From assembly GCF_000346465.2 (NCBI RefSeq), contig NC_034012.1:13674465-13738464 (forward strand): a stretch of 64,000 nt of DNA, in the 5' to 3' direction. This DNA is from Prunus persica (taxonomy: Eukaryota; Streptophyta; Magnoliopsida; Rosales; Rosaceae). A program made the translations under genes and the position numbers. The notes under the pieces are model-generated. The model was not told the origin of the DNA and did not search any database. It was given only the letters and a program-made list of their open reading frames with translations. Shown here piece after piece: positions 49,952-60,587 of this stretch (positions are counted from its first letter, which is position 1; the number at the start of each line of letters is the position of its first letter).

Positions 49952-50443
49952 ATGAAGGTCATCAAGATTCTAGTGATCATAGCAACAACCATGGCTTTGT
50001 CTATCACTCTCACGACCGTGACAAGGGTTAGCCATCAAGAAGAAGAAGGCAAATCCCCTTTCACCGACCCATGGAAAGAGCAACCGTCGGCTGACGATGA
50101 AAACAAGTTGATAGTGCCCTCCAAGAGGGTGAGTCGCTTCCTTTCTGAAAAGGATCTGGTTTCAAGAAGCCTTAAAGCAGCTTCCCAGTGCCGCAATGAC
50201 TATGACACATGCTCCAACGTGCTGCCGGGCCATCGGAACTTCACCTGCTGCAACAAGAAGTGCGTGGATTTGTCCGTAAACAAGGAAAACTGTGGTGCAT
50301 GCAAGAATTGCTGCAAGTACACGCAGTCGTGTTGCAGAGGGCAGTGCGTGGACCTGAGTTTTGACAAGAGGCATTGTGGCCAGTGCGACCATCCCTGCAA
50401 GAATGGAACGTATTGCGTGTATGGTCTCTGTGATTATGCGTGA
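49952..50443 (+). CDS. STIG1-like cysteine-rich secreted protein
   Basis: Single-exon gene for a 163-residue apoplastic peptide precursor of the Stigma-specific 1 family. Tobacco and tomato STIG1 act in stigma exudate and pollen-tube growth; other members act in defence or carpel and fruit tissue. The start at 49952 is chosen because the 22-residue stretch from MKVIKILVIIATTMA is a clear signal peptide, while the longer upstream frame begins before the TATA box. A charged variable region (about 25-75) is followed by the Cys-rich domain from residue 80, with two similar modules of pattern CC-x3-CVDLS-x3-K-x2-CG-x-C, and the terminus CVYGLCDYA. I count 17 Cys, an odd number. NFT and NGT sequons are present. 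Length and domain order are normal for the family. Confidence 0.92.
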   Translation: MKVIKILVIIATTMALSITLTTVTRVSHQEEEGKSPFTDPWKEQPSADDENKLIVPSKRVSRFLSEKDLVSRSLKAASQCRNDYDTCSNVLPGHRNFTCCNKKCVDLSVNKENCGACKNCCKYTQSCCRGQCVDLSFDKRHCGQCDHPCKNGTYCVYGLCDYA

Positions 50444-50504
50444 TTAAGACGGTCCATTAAGGGATTGTGAGTGCTCCTGAGGTTCGTAATTTTACTGATT
50501 ATGC

Positions 50505-50510
50505 AATAAA
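50505..50510 (+). terminator. Polyadenylation signal of STIG1-like gene
   Basis: AATAAA occurs 62 bp after the stop codon, a normal distance for a plant near-upstream element. Confidence 0.5.
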
Positions 50511-50524
50511 ACAACCACAATAAG

Positions 50525-52305
50525 AAGAAGAAGAAAAAGGAAATCGGTGGTTCTCTCAAATAATTATGTAGTTATTACTACTTTTATTATTAATTATACA
50601 GTCCTCGAGTGCTTTTCTCTAAATGTTATGATCGATGTTATGATCTATTTAAGAACTTGATTTATGAGTACGGAATTTGTATGAATCAATAACTTATAAT
50701 TATTCAATACTTATACATTTTTTGTTCGAGAGATGTAGAGAGTCTGCATAGGGAGACCACTGTAAATTATACTTTGTTCAATATAATATGGATATTGTTA
50801 TAATAAGAGATTCCTTTGGTGCCCATTGTTTTATTTTATTTCATTTTTTACATAACAAAGAAATATTTAGTTAATAGGGTGACTTAGTTTTTGTTTTAAC
50901 ATAATTTCAAAACAATTCCCCAAAAATAATTAAAATACTTCACATGAACTAGCCAACCGTCACTTTTCTTTTTTTTTCCTAGTACAAGCGGTTGGGGGTT
51001 TGTTTACACAAATATTTTAGCTAAAAGAAATCAACCAACTGAGTTATACCCCACTGACAACCAATATTCATTTTAAAGATTGAATACTATTGCTCAACCG
51101 TAGTTGTTTTTTACTTGTTTTTGCTTATCTTATCAATAAAATACAATCGCTCTTTTATTAAAAGATTTATTTCTGTAATTATTTCTTATATTTAGTATTT
51201 AATTGTTCCAAGTAACACTGTAAGTTGCCGTTAATAGGACTGTAAAACATTAATCAATTTTTTTTAGTTCTCATGTTATCGGAGCAAATGCTTAACTATA
51301 TACAACTAATTGTATGCAAGAACTACTCTCACATTAGACAGTTACGCCTCTCATGCGTCCACCGTAAGAAAACTCTTCTCCGGAGAGAAGTGGGATAATC
51401 CCAAACAAATTTATTCCTCAATCCCTAAAATTAGAATTATACTCCTTTTTTTTTTTTATGGTTGCCATTATTTTAACTTACTAAAACTAATTTTTAAGTG
51501 GCATAGACTTTATTATCGTTGAAATAATCATTAATTTTCTTTATTTTAAAGGAGTATAAGCAGCATGTACATAGATGCCTCATTTGAGATCGAAGCAAGA
51601 ACTTAAAAAAGTGCGGGCCAGTCAAAGGTCTGCCTCTATGCATGCGCTGCTCCTACTTTAATAATAGGCCATTTGTTTGCTAAGTGATAACTTGATAAGC
51701 AAACAAAACAAGCAAGATCCAGCTTTGTAATTAGGTGATGAAATCATTGATTTCCTCAATTTGCGATTCTTCCTATAACACTCTGGTTGAAGCAAATGGC
51801 CATAACATTTTCCAGGAAAGTCGCTTTGTAAAGCACATGGCCTCATATATATAGCTTTTGTGTTTCCGCCAAAAATGGTTCTAGTTGTGGCGGATTCAGA
51901 ATTTAGAAGTAGAGTAGGCGAAATTTATAGGTTGTATGAATACGGATACGAGTACGTCGATATGAAAAATTTCTAAAAACTCGGATATGTGTATAGCACC
52001 GATACGATGTGTGCTCTAGTGTACAAGAAATTGGGCTCGGGTGTACAAAAAAATTGGGTGTCCAAATAATTTTGTCCAGTCCAAAATAATTATAGAGTCC
52101 AATACCACTCATATCTAATTATGTGACTTCCTGTTACTTTTATCCCTCTCTCTCTCTCCCCTTTTTTTCTTTTTTCCCTGAGCTTCTTGTTTCCTTCTCA
52201 ATTTTTTCTTTTTTTTTTCTTCTTTCCTTTCTCTTTTCCTTGGTCTTGTTGCTTCATATCTACCTATTTTTATTTCTGACAATTTTTGGGTAGGCAGCAT
52301 GGCTA
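50525..52305. other. AT-rich intergenic DNA
   Basis: No exon with domain support and no RNA gene were seen. A CT/TTC-rich tract lies at 52140-52250. Short frames here are low-complexity. Confidence 0.45.
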
Positions 52306-52310
52306 GATCC

Positions 52311-52914
52311 CAGGGACGGACCCAGGAATCTTGACTCGTAGAGTCATAGTGTAAAAGTTTAATTTTTTTTTTTTAAAGATTAAAATAACATTGAAAATGA
52401 AACTATAGTACATTCATTCATAATTAATGTAAAAAACAACATTAAAAAGTACAATTGGCCACAACGAGGTTCATATTTTGAAAATGTAGCGGCAATGGAG
52501 GAGTTGGGGCTTAAAGACTTGGTGGGGGAGAGGGTTAAAGGTTTGTGGGGGGTGGAGATTGGGGATCTAGGTTTGAGGGTTGAGGAAATGGAGGTTTGGG
52601 AGTTCTCAACTTGGAAGGGATAATCTGTTTTTTTTTTTTTTAAAGACTTGGACTAAAACGACGTCGTTTTGGCCAGGTCTTTTTTTAAAAAAAAAATTCA
52701 CTAGGCTGGTCCAAAATGATGCCGTTTTGGCCAGCTTTTTTAAAAAAAAACAAAAAAACAAAACCCCGGTTCAGCTTCTTCTTCCTCATATCTGCAACCT
52801 CCACCTTCAGGCATTCATGAGGTCACACACTCATTCAAAGGGACCTTCTACCTTGCTTTCATGGAGTCCATAGGGTCTTTTTTTCCCATTGACTCCATTG
52901 TGTGTCCGTCCCTG
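52311..52914. mobile_element. Non-autonomous TIR element (CAGGGACGGAC ends)
   Basis: The left end CAGGGACGGACCCAGG and the reverse complement of the right end, CAGGGACGGACACAC, are inverted repeats 604 bp apart. The interior has an imperfect tandem duplication around AACGACGTCGTTTTGGCCAG and AATGATGCCGTTTTGGCCAG (52658-52735). No target duplication is obvious, so the superfamily is open (hAT- or Mutator-like). Confidence 0.6.
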
Positions 52915-53491
52915 CGTGCCAGTAGGTGCTAGTGCCATATTTAACATAGAGAGATGCAATTACATATGTTGTTCATTTTTCTCCTTCCCAAATTAGACAA
53001 ATGTGAGTGTGTTATTATTTAAACAATCTGAAATTTTTCTAAAGATTTGAAGTTTTGAAACTAAGATATGTGGATTTTCCTAAATCTCGGCATTAGAATT
53101 CTTTTTGAAACCCTAATTTTCTAGCTAGAAGGGGGATGTTCGACCATTAATTGAGGATTAATTAGAGGAGTAACATGGATCGGACTTAAATGTCCACCCA
53201 CGACATATGCAATGGGTACATACACAAATTGAGCAAGAAATGACCATGTGCTAGGCACGACCCATTCAAACGAACAATTTGGAAAATAGAAAGTATTGCA
53301 AGAGTTGGCTTGAAGGCCAAGATAACATCTTAAGGATGAGTCGCTGATGGCCTAGGTCAAGACCCCTACAAATATGAAAAGCTTTAGCACATCAACTAAC
53401 ACACACAACTTCACAGAAGATTCCTAGGCGTCATTTAGGATTGCTTTTTTTGTCAAAAATTTATGTGTTTCGTAAAAATAAAATAGGGTTT

Positions 53492-53660
53492 CACTACTAT
53501 AACTATGGAAAACTACGACCCGTATTAGACGACCATAAAACTAAAAAGCGTCGTGTTTTAAAAAATCATAAAAAACCATGACGGTTCCATTTGGGACCGT
53601 CATTCTTTAAATGGCTCAGATAAAAATTACAACCATTTATTTCGAAAATTGTCGTCCTTT
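53492..53660 (+). mobile_element. CACTA-like terminal fragment
   Basis: The sequence starts CACTACTATAACTATGG and is followed by GACGACC, GCGTCGTG, CATGACGGTTCC and GGGACCGTCATTC motifs. This is the same start and subterminal style as the CACTA end at 61308. No opposite end was found nearby, so it is read as a truncated or solo end. Confidence 0.5.
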
Positions 53661-53664
53661 AAAA

Positions 53665-54383
53665 TGCATTGGAAAGGGAAGGGCACTGTGCACAAGCAGC
53701 GCGCTCTGGCATATGCTGCGCCTTTTGGGGCATTTTATCAAGAAGGTTGTAGGCATCTTGTAGGGGTCAATTTCTTCCCCTCCTATAACAAAGTCCAGCG
53801 TTGCTGAAGTCAATTGACCACTCTTACTTCTCTGTGGATTCACCACTGGCTATGGCTTTATGCTAGTTTTAGGCGTTAAGCATGTTTGTGTTTTATTATT
53901 TTAATAGGCCTTTTGTGTTGCATTTGATTGAACTCATTTTTTATATATAGTTTCTCTATGATTTATGATGTAATTTCCATTGACTTTCTATTAATGAAAC
54001 TTAATTCCAAAACAATAAAATAAAAAATTCAATCAAATCGTTTTAAGTATCAATCATAAGGTAAATGATTGGCATTGGTGTTCATAGAATCATAAACTTT
54101 GAACTCTTAAGATAGTGGGAAAGGATTGACAAATAATAGAATATGAAACTGGAAACTGATTGATGAAAGGAATGATCATCATCAATCTCATTGTAATAAA
54201 GTTAACCACCACTTATAGGGATAACTTTGAAAGCAGAGTCGACATGCTAGCTTTGCTAGCTAGCAGCATATACAATACAAATTCAACGGCTGTTCTTTTT
54301 AATAAGGTCCTCATGTCAAATTCAAATAGATACAAATTGGAAAGTGATAGGAAAAAGAAACGAGAAAATTAACATATATATTT
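53665..54383. other. AT-rich flank of the LTR element
   Basis: No gene or RNA was recognised. The stretch ends with TAAGG at 54384-54388, the left target duplication of the LTR element. Confidence 0.4.
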
Positions 54384-54388
54384 TAAGG

Positions 54389-54549
54389 TGTTGTAAAATA
54401 TATGGTGGAGCCCACCTCTACACCTCTACTTGCCTATCAATAGGCTTCTCCCTCTACTTGTATCAGACACAATGAAATTGAGAAAACATTCAATGAGAAA
54501 TCAGATTTCTATTCCCTTTTCTCTCTCAATTTCCTCTTGATTTATAACA
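54389..54549 (+). repeat. 5' LTR (161 bp)
   Basis: Differs from the 3' LTR by two substitutions and a 2-bp CT-repeat length change. One substitution falls in a TATA-like motif: TATCAATA here, TATAAATA in the 3' copy. Confidence 0.88.
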
Positions 54550-54563
54550 CGTTATCAGCACGA
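54550..54563 (+). other. Candidate primer binding site
   Basis: CGTTATCAGCACGA immediately follows the 5' LTR. This position and sequence style are those of plant Copia-type elements. I did not identify the matching tRNA region. Confidence 0.45.
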
Positions 54564-54759
54564 ATTCGCTCAAACAATACCAGCTGAATTCTCTGAAAAA
54601 AAAAAAAAAAAAACCCAAATCTCGGAGCCGAAAGAACAGCTAAAAGAAGCAGATTTATTCAAAGGAGCTTTCACATTACTGAACTTTGCTTTCTTGTCTT
54701 TAACTTCAAATCTGTGTTCTTAATTTCTTATTCCTTTATTTTTAATTCTTTCTATGCAG

Positions 54760-54912
54760 CTTGCCGAATTCCAAATGGGTCTTGCAAAACTTGCTCTTGG
54801 TTCAGGGAATCTTTCATCTTCGCAGGTCTTTGGAGCCATCAGACAGGCCATGCAGCGTGCACCTCACTACCCTGAATGCCATAATTTAACTGGGCTAGTC
54901 TATGAGGCACAA
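54760..54912 (+). pseudogene. Captured SKI3/TTC37 (TPR) gene fragment
   Basis: The frame reads [26 protein letters not shown] and [11 protein letters not shown], matching plant SKI3, the TPR scaffold of the cytoplasmic SKI complex for exosome-mediated RNA decay. A pyrimidine-rich tract ending TATGCAG directly precedes it, as if an intron 3' end was captured with the exon; this points to genomic rather than cDNA origin for this piece. About 51 codons are kept. The match is from memory of the family. Confidence 0.75.
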
Positions 54913-54955
54913 AGGAGGATCTGCAGAAGCTTTAATAAAAAAAAAATTAAAAAAA

Positions 54956-55128
54956 ATGGAGGTGGGTCTGGAGGTACAGTGGATTCTGTTGTGCCATGGC
55001 TTAGTGACACTGCTTGTTCTAGTCTCCTTCCTCTGTGGCCAATGGCCCATCTTGAAGGCACGCCCATCCAACGCATCAACCACTTTCTCACCTTCGGCGC
55101 CTACGATTACTTTCAACGATTTGTTGGG
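54956..55128 (+). pseudogene. Captured DHHC S-acyltransferase N-terminal fragment
   Basis: From the ATG the frame reads [13 protein letters not shown] and [10 protein letters not shown]; after a 1-nt frame change it continues [20 protein letters not shown] and RFVG. This matches the N-terminal transmembrane region of plant protein S-acyltransferases of the PAT17-like type, which palmitoylate membrane proteins. The DHHC catalytic part is absent. It is joined without a gap to the 14-3-3 fragment. Confidence 0.7.
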
Positions 55129-55216
55129 CTGCTGCAGAAGACACCATGCTCGCTTACAAGGCTGCCCAGGAGTAGCGCTTGCGGATCTTGCACCAACGCA
55201 TCCGATAAGATTGGGT
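55128..55216 (+). pseudogene. Captured 14-3-3 gene fragment
   Basis: The frame reads [14 protein letters not shown], then after a 1-nt shift [15 protein letters not shown]. These are hallmark 14-3-3 sequences covering the end of helix 5 to helix 7, part of the phosphopeptide groove. The following LGLALNFSVFYYEI block is missing. Downstream Asp-rich sequence to about 55347 may be a fourth fragment of unknown origin. Confidence 0.75.
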
Positions 55217-55350
55217 TCATGGCTAGCAGAGGCGGTGAGGCTGAAGAAGACGACCACTTTGGCCTCCTCTGGTACTGATGATGATGATGATGATCAGTGT
55301 TCATCCCAAAACAATAGCATGGACTTGCAACTTGCAAGTGGGCCGTGAGT
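55217..55350 (+). other. Asp/Ser-rich fragment of unknown origin
   Basis: Continuing the 14-3-3 frame gives an open stretch with a run of six Asp (GAT repeats at 55277-55294) and [17 protein letters not shown], ending at a TGA near 55346. It looks exon-like but I recognise no family. GTGAGT follows the GGGCC near 55342, which could be a captured splice donor. Confidence 0.35.
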
Positions 55351-55579
55351 TTGCTTTCCAAAATGGCAAGTGCAAACAACAATTGGCTGGGGTCGGATAA
55401 ACAATAAAAAAAAAATAAAAGCCACCCACTTGGTCTCTTGCCTTTGGAATCTTAACGTGCACTTCGGTCCGGGTAATTATGACTTCCACTTTATAAAATG
55501 ATTTAATATAATATTATACTATTTAATCGTGGTGTTGATAAGAACCCACTAATAATTGCCTTTACTTTATCGCAAATTT

Positions 55580-56062
55580 ACTTAAAGTATGATGTGGAAT
55601 TGACCCTCATACTTTATGAAATTTAATTTACCGCACATTTATTTTATTTACTGTATGGTGTAGGATTATTACCCATACGACAGTATTTATTTAAAAGGGT
55701 GGTGCGGGTTTATCGTCCACGCCTTTACTTTTATTTAAAAGTATGGAGCAGAATTAGTGCCCATACAAGCACGTTTACTTAAAGTATGATGTGGAATTAA
55801 CCCTCATACTTTATGAATTTACTTTACTGTACATTTACTTTTATTAAAAGTATGATGCGGAATTAACCCTCATACTTTATGAATTTACTTTACTGTACAT
55901 TTACTTTTATTAAAAGTATGATGTGGAATTAACCCTCATACTTTATGAATTTACTTTACTGCACATTTACTTTTATTAAAAGTATGATGTGGAATTAACC
56001 CTCATACTTTATATTTCCTTTTATTTAAAGTATGGCGCGGGTTTATCGTCCATACCAGTAAT
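55580..56062. repeat. 67-bp tandem repeat array with internal hairpins
   Basis: Copies of an about 67-bp unit containing AAGTATGATG[T/C]GGAATTA, CCCTCATACTTTATG and TTTACTTTACTG[T/C]ACATTT are strung head to tail. Four are near-identical between about 55784 and 56010; shorter diverged copies extend to 55580 and 56062. Each unit pairs AAAGTATG with CATACTTT, so each can form a short stem. Confidence 0.85.
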
Positions 56063-57270
56063 TTATTTACCAGTAATTTATTTTATGGATTAATTGTGCT
56101 GTATGATGAGTTTTTACAGTATGCAGATCATGACCAGAAGTTCCTTGATCCTCATCATACAATTATATCAGGACTTGAAGATCCTTGATGATGATGTTAA
56201 TATGAGAGCTGGCAGTCTCTCCGGTACTATATTTGTAAACATGTGATTGGACTTGAGGGTCCTTGATCCCTGACATGTAAATAAGGACCTGGGGTTCCTT
56301 AATGATGTAACAGTACCGTATTGGTTCATAATGCTGTACACATGGATGATAACTGTACTGGCAAATGTACTGTACACATGAATAGTGTCGTATACATGAA
56401 TAGTGATGTATGCATAAATATTTACCATTTTGGGTAAACTATCACCATTCAAAAAGGGAACCTGCAGTTCCTTAAACTCATGGATGAGCAATTAAATGAG
56501 ATGTCAGAAGTTCCTCAAAATATGGACAATTATGTAAGGGCTTGAAGTCCAAAAATATGTATAGAAAATTGTAAAAATGTCCATACCATGAGAATATGTG
56601 ATTTTGGCCCGACGTTCAAAATCTAACAGTGTTGAGAACCTGAAGTTCCAACAATTAAATGGACAACTCTTGAGGTATTATTGCAAATTGTGGTACGCCA
56701 CATATTTCTTTGGCATAAGAAATTGATGAATTTAATAAAGTTCGATTATGTTATAATCGACACCTCAAGTAAGAAATATATTTTGTGAACTTCGGTTGTT
56801 AAGAATACACCGTGAAATGGATAATATCAATATAAATCTCAAATGATGAATTGATGCTCCCCACATATTTTGATATATCTGGGCCGGAAGCACATGGATT
56901 CAAATATATGAGAAATCCCAAATTTGAGATTGTGGGTATATAGTAGTTAATGCTCTTCACTACTATATTGTGATATTATCATGGCTTTTACTCAATTCAT
57001 ATTTCATGTCCATTTGAAAAGGGCAAATAAATTCTGAGTTTGTGTTTAGCCCAGGCCAAAAGTTCCATCTGTTGAAATATGAAATTTGGGAGAGTCGATG
57101 TGGTTATTTGAACCTAGAAGGCACAAGGTTCCAAACCGTCATTTTGAAAAGACGTAAAAACCACAAGTGCAAATTTAAGAATGTGCGCAATTATTATTAC
57201 AGGAACATACAACAGATAGATTTTTTTCCTGCAATGAAGATGCAGGCCCTGTAAAATTTATAAAAATACA

Positions 57271-57822
57271 TTATGTTCTAGAAGCCTCTGAAGGAAGAGG
57301 ACGGCGCCTCTTAAGCTTTGCCATGAGCCTCTCGTGGTCTCCCAAAATTCTTTCATTGGAGACCTGCAGCATGTCTAGCCTTCTCAGTGTATCAACAGAG
57401 TACGAACTCACCAGTTTCAACAAGGCATTATTCTCTCCTTTAAGTTTCTCAACCTCCTGTTGAGACTCATGAAGCATTCTTTGGAGAGACGAATTTTCAG
57501 TTGTTAAATTCTGAACCTCGTTTACTCTAGCACGCAAACGATCAGCCATGTTAGAAACAGAAGCAGCACTCTGAATGCTAAAAGCCAGTGAGTCATCAAT
57601 AGCCTCTTCCTCTGATCTCCCTGTTAACAGCATTTCATCCATTGGAGTAATGAAATTCCTAGCTACTATGACAGCAGTAGCATCATTCATCATCACAGAA
57701 TCATTAACTGTGAGATGACGATTTTTGGATACAAAGGATGGACGCCAAACTTGGGCGTCACTGGTTGTTGTGGGAGTATCATTTAAATTGAAATAATCTG
57801 GGCAGGAAGAAGAGGAAGCCAT
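57271..57822 (-). CDS. Antisense 183-aa coiled-coil ORF in the LTR element
   Basis: An intact frame with an ATG in plant-like context (GCC ATT complement, Ala second) encodes 183 residues. The N-terminal about 85 residues are Ser/Asn/Asp-rich with no known domain (PDYFNLND, WRPSFVSKN). Residues about 90-165 form a heptad-rich coiled coil (RLRARVNEV, LHESQQEVEKLKGENNALL). A basic KLKRRRP cluster near the C-terminus could be a nuclear signal. It runs opposite to the retroelement. I have the impression of similar repetitive predicted proteins in Rosaceae genomes, unverified. It is too clean to be chance, but function and expression are unknown. Confidence 0.6.
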   Translation of the reverse strand: MASSSSCPDYFNLNDTPTTTSDAQVWRPSFVSKNRHLTVNDSVMMNDATAVIVARNFITPMDEMLLTGRSEEEAIDDSLAFSIQSAASVSNMADRLRARVNEVQNLTTENSSLQRMLHESQQEVEKLKGENNALLKLVSSYSVDTLRRLDMLQVSNERILGDHERLMAKLKRRRPLPSEASRT

Positions 57823-58894
57823 TTTTAAGAAGGTTTCGAAGAAAACCTTAAGAAAACTAAAGTTTCAGAAAATGAAGGAAGTTAAGTTGAAACGCAGTTG
57901 CTCCAATCAAGTTTTGCAAAGGCAATATCTATAGGAGGAAATATGGCTACAGTTTTTTCAGGATCCCAATATCTTTTCGGATCCCCATATTTTCTTTCCC
58001 AGAGTCCAAAACTTCACGTGGCCTCTGATAATGCCTGTCGGCACTTTCGGCGTTTTCAAGTATTATTTTTGTCAAAAGCCGATCTTGCTTTGCGGATTTC
58101 ACGGAGCTACTTTTTCAAAAGTGCCCCGAGAATCTCGCAATTTCCCTATGGTTAATTTGAAATTCACCGGTTCTACCTATTCCTCTTATTTGTGTATAAA
58201 TGTGTTACTAACGCAAGTTTCTTTGCAGAAGACATCCAGTTTTTCTCCACACCTAGTGATGCGATATCTACTTGTTTTTCTTATCAGTGAGCACTTAACA
58301 TGCCCGAGAAGCAAGACTATCTCTGATCATCCATTCAGGAAGCGAGACTATCCCTGATCACGTTTTCGCCACATGAGGGAACTGTGAAGGCAATCTTATG
58401 CTCTAATCTCCGGAAGTTCTTCTAGACTAGGAGAAATGAGAGCTGGTTGTTTGCTCCCACCAGCTTCCTTCCTTGATTGCTGAGCTTGTTGTCTGCTCCC
58501 ACCAGTTTCCTTCCCTGATTGCTTACCTTCTCTTGCAATCAATATCACAATTGCTTACCTTCTCTTGCAATCAATATCACAATTTTTTGCATTTTTTTTC
58601 TCTTTTTGTAACTCTCTGAGGGTTATTTGTTTTTGACAGAGAAAAGAGTTGTGATTTTACTCTTGCAGGATATAACTAGATCATCAAGCGCTACATTTAC
58701 TGGGCCGATACAAGCTTGAATGATACTTGAGAAAAGTTTCTCCCACCTAAGAACGTAAGCAATACTTGTGTTATTTTATGCTTATATACTTATTTGATAT
58801 TTTATCTTGAAAGATAAGTCCGTTCCAAAAGAATGGCTTGTATGTATCCATGAATTATTAATGCAAATTTTACAGATTGTAAGTTAGATACATT

Positions 58895-59165
58895 GATAAT
58901 ACACTGCACAGATTAAAGTCCCATAAGAACAGAATATGGGTACAGCAGTGATCAATATGATGCACGCCTGTTGCGTAGCAAATGATGTGGATTGAAGTCC
59001 CGAAAGGACAATCCTTTGACATGTCAATATTGATATTATACACGCCTAATGCGTAGCAAATTATATGGGTTAAAGTCCCATAATATGGGTTAAGGTCTCA
59101 GAAATTAATTGACATGTATGTATTAATCTGTGGCATGCCTGCAACATGACAGATATATGGGTTCT
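58895..59165. repeat. Imperfect repeats with CACGCCT..GCGTAGCAAAT and AAAGTCCC motifs
   Basis: CACGCCTGTTGCGTAGCAAAT (58963-58983) recurs as CACGCCTAATGCGTAGCAAAT (59041-59061), and GA[A]GTCCC-type motifs follow each (58915, 58995, 59074). The unit is about 78 bp and diverged. It lies within the LTR element. Confidence 0.65.
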
Positions 59166-60148
59166 AAATGTTCCAACTCCCTAAATGGAGATTTTCCACG
59201 CCCTATTGTAAAATAATGCTCCATTGGAGGTTATAATCCACATTCTCACATAATAAAAGCCCCATGAAGTGGCTTGGGTACCCAAAAGCAAAGAAATGCT
59301 TATAATTGATGCATGCGCATGCACATGAGAATGGTGAGATCATAAATTGATGAATGACAATTTTTGGTTTTGGAGTAGCTACTCAAATCATCAATGGGCT
59401 GTGTTGATTGGAACCACGTTCAATTATTAAATGTCGACAATATTATTGGCCAAAATGGAATGAGGTAATTCCATTATAAATGAGAATGAACGTGAAAGAA
59501 TAAACCCACAATACGAACCCCAAAATTTGTTAATACTGAAAGTTATACTTGGGTGTTCGGAATAAAAGGGAATATACCTACTTTGTATGACACACTGTTT
59601 TTGGCAGAAACAAGGAATGTTGGGTTTTCTCCATATTTACAGATTCAATTGTGCCCCCCCTTATTACACAATTACGGAGACCAACATATTATCTTTAAGG
59701 ATTATTAAATGCACAGAGCATATCGCCAGAAACGATTTCCTAAAGATGTATAAATAGCTGGGTAAAAGCTATATAATGTGTCATAAAGTTTAATCCCTTT
59801 TAGACAAAATCCGTTGAGAGGATTGACATTGCATAAAGCAAGTCCCTAAAGGACATGTGCTTGAAGCACAAAATTTGTACTCAATATTAATATGCATAAA
59901 TTACCTCAGTGAGTACATTGATTATAATGTGATTGCAACACATTAAAGCTTCTGCAGAATTCACGAAATATTTGTCTCGACTTAAGGATCGAGCATTGTG
60001 CCAATGAGATTCTTGCTTATACTAAGAAAGTATTGAAGCATTTTTATGAGGATTATCCGTTGGTCCTTAAATGTTTTTCCGGAAGTATACTAGACCAGAT
60101 CTCTCAGCTCCATCACCACCACTTTGGGATGGCTAGTTATAAATTTTT

Positions 60149-60587
60149 CAGGGGGAGATATTCATCAGGGGAGCGTGGTTTTAATAAAGACCTTCACACA
60201 CTGTACTCTTTTTCCTTCATCTAGGTTTTTATCCCACTGGGTTTTTCCTGGTAAGGTTTTAACGAGGCAGTGTCGCTCAAGATTGACTCACAGAAGCAGT
60301 GTCAACTACGATATTCAGAAAGCTGATCAACAGTATGACTTAAAGATATTTTGTCAAGCATCAGGGGGAGCGTGCTATCAATACAGATCTTCAAACACTG
60401 TACTCTTTTTCCTTCGTCCAGTTTTTTATCCCACTGGGTTTTTCCTGGCAAGGTTTTAACGAGGCAGTGTCGCACGCGCGTCAATATACATAGAATTTTA
60501 TGTTACACATGATTATGTACTCTTTTTCCCTTTAACCAGTTTTTGTCCCACTGGGTTTTTACTGGCAAGGTTTTTAACGAGACATAT
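60149..60587 (+). repeat. Triplicated pre-PPT block of the LTR element
   Basis: Three copies (about 60149-60278, 60361-60476, 60519-60587) share a TGTACTCTTTTTCC start and TCCCACTGGGTTTTT followed by an AAGGTTTTAACGAG block. Two begin with a polypurine CAGGGGGAG. Such blocks normally precede the polypurine tract of plant Copia elements once. Confidence 0.75.

Noticed and set aside
54895..55257. 120-codon minus-strand frame
   Set aside because: It is antisense to the captured S-acyltransferase and 14-3-3 fragments and has no domain of its own.
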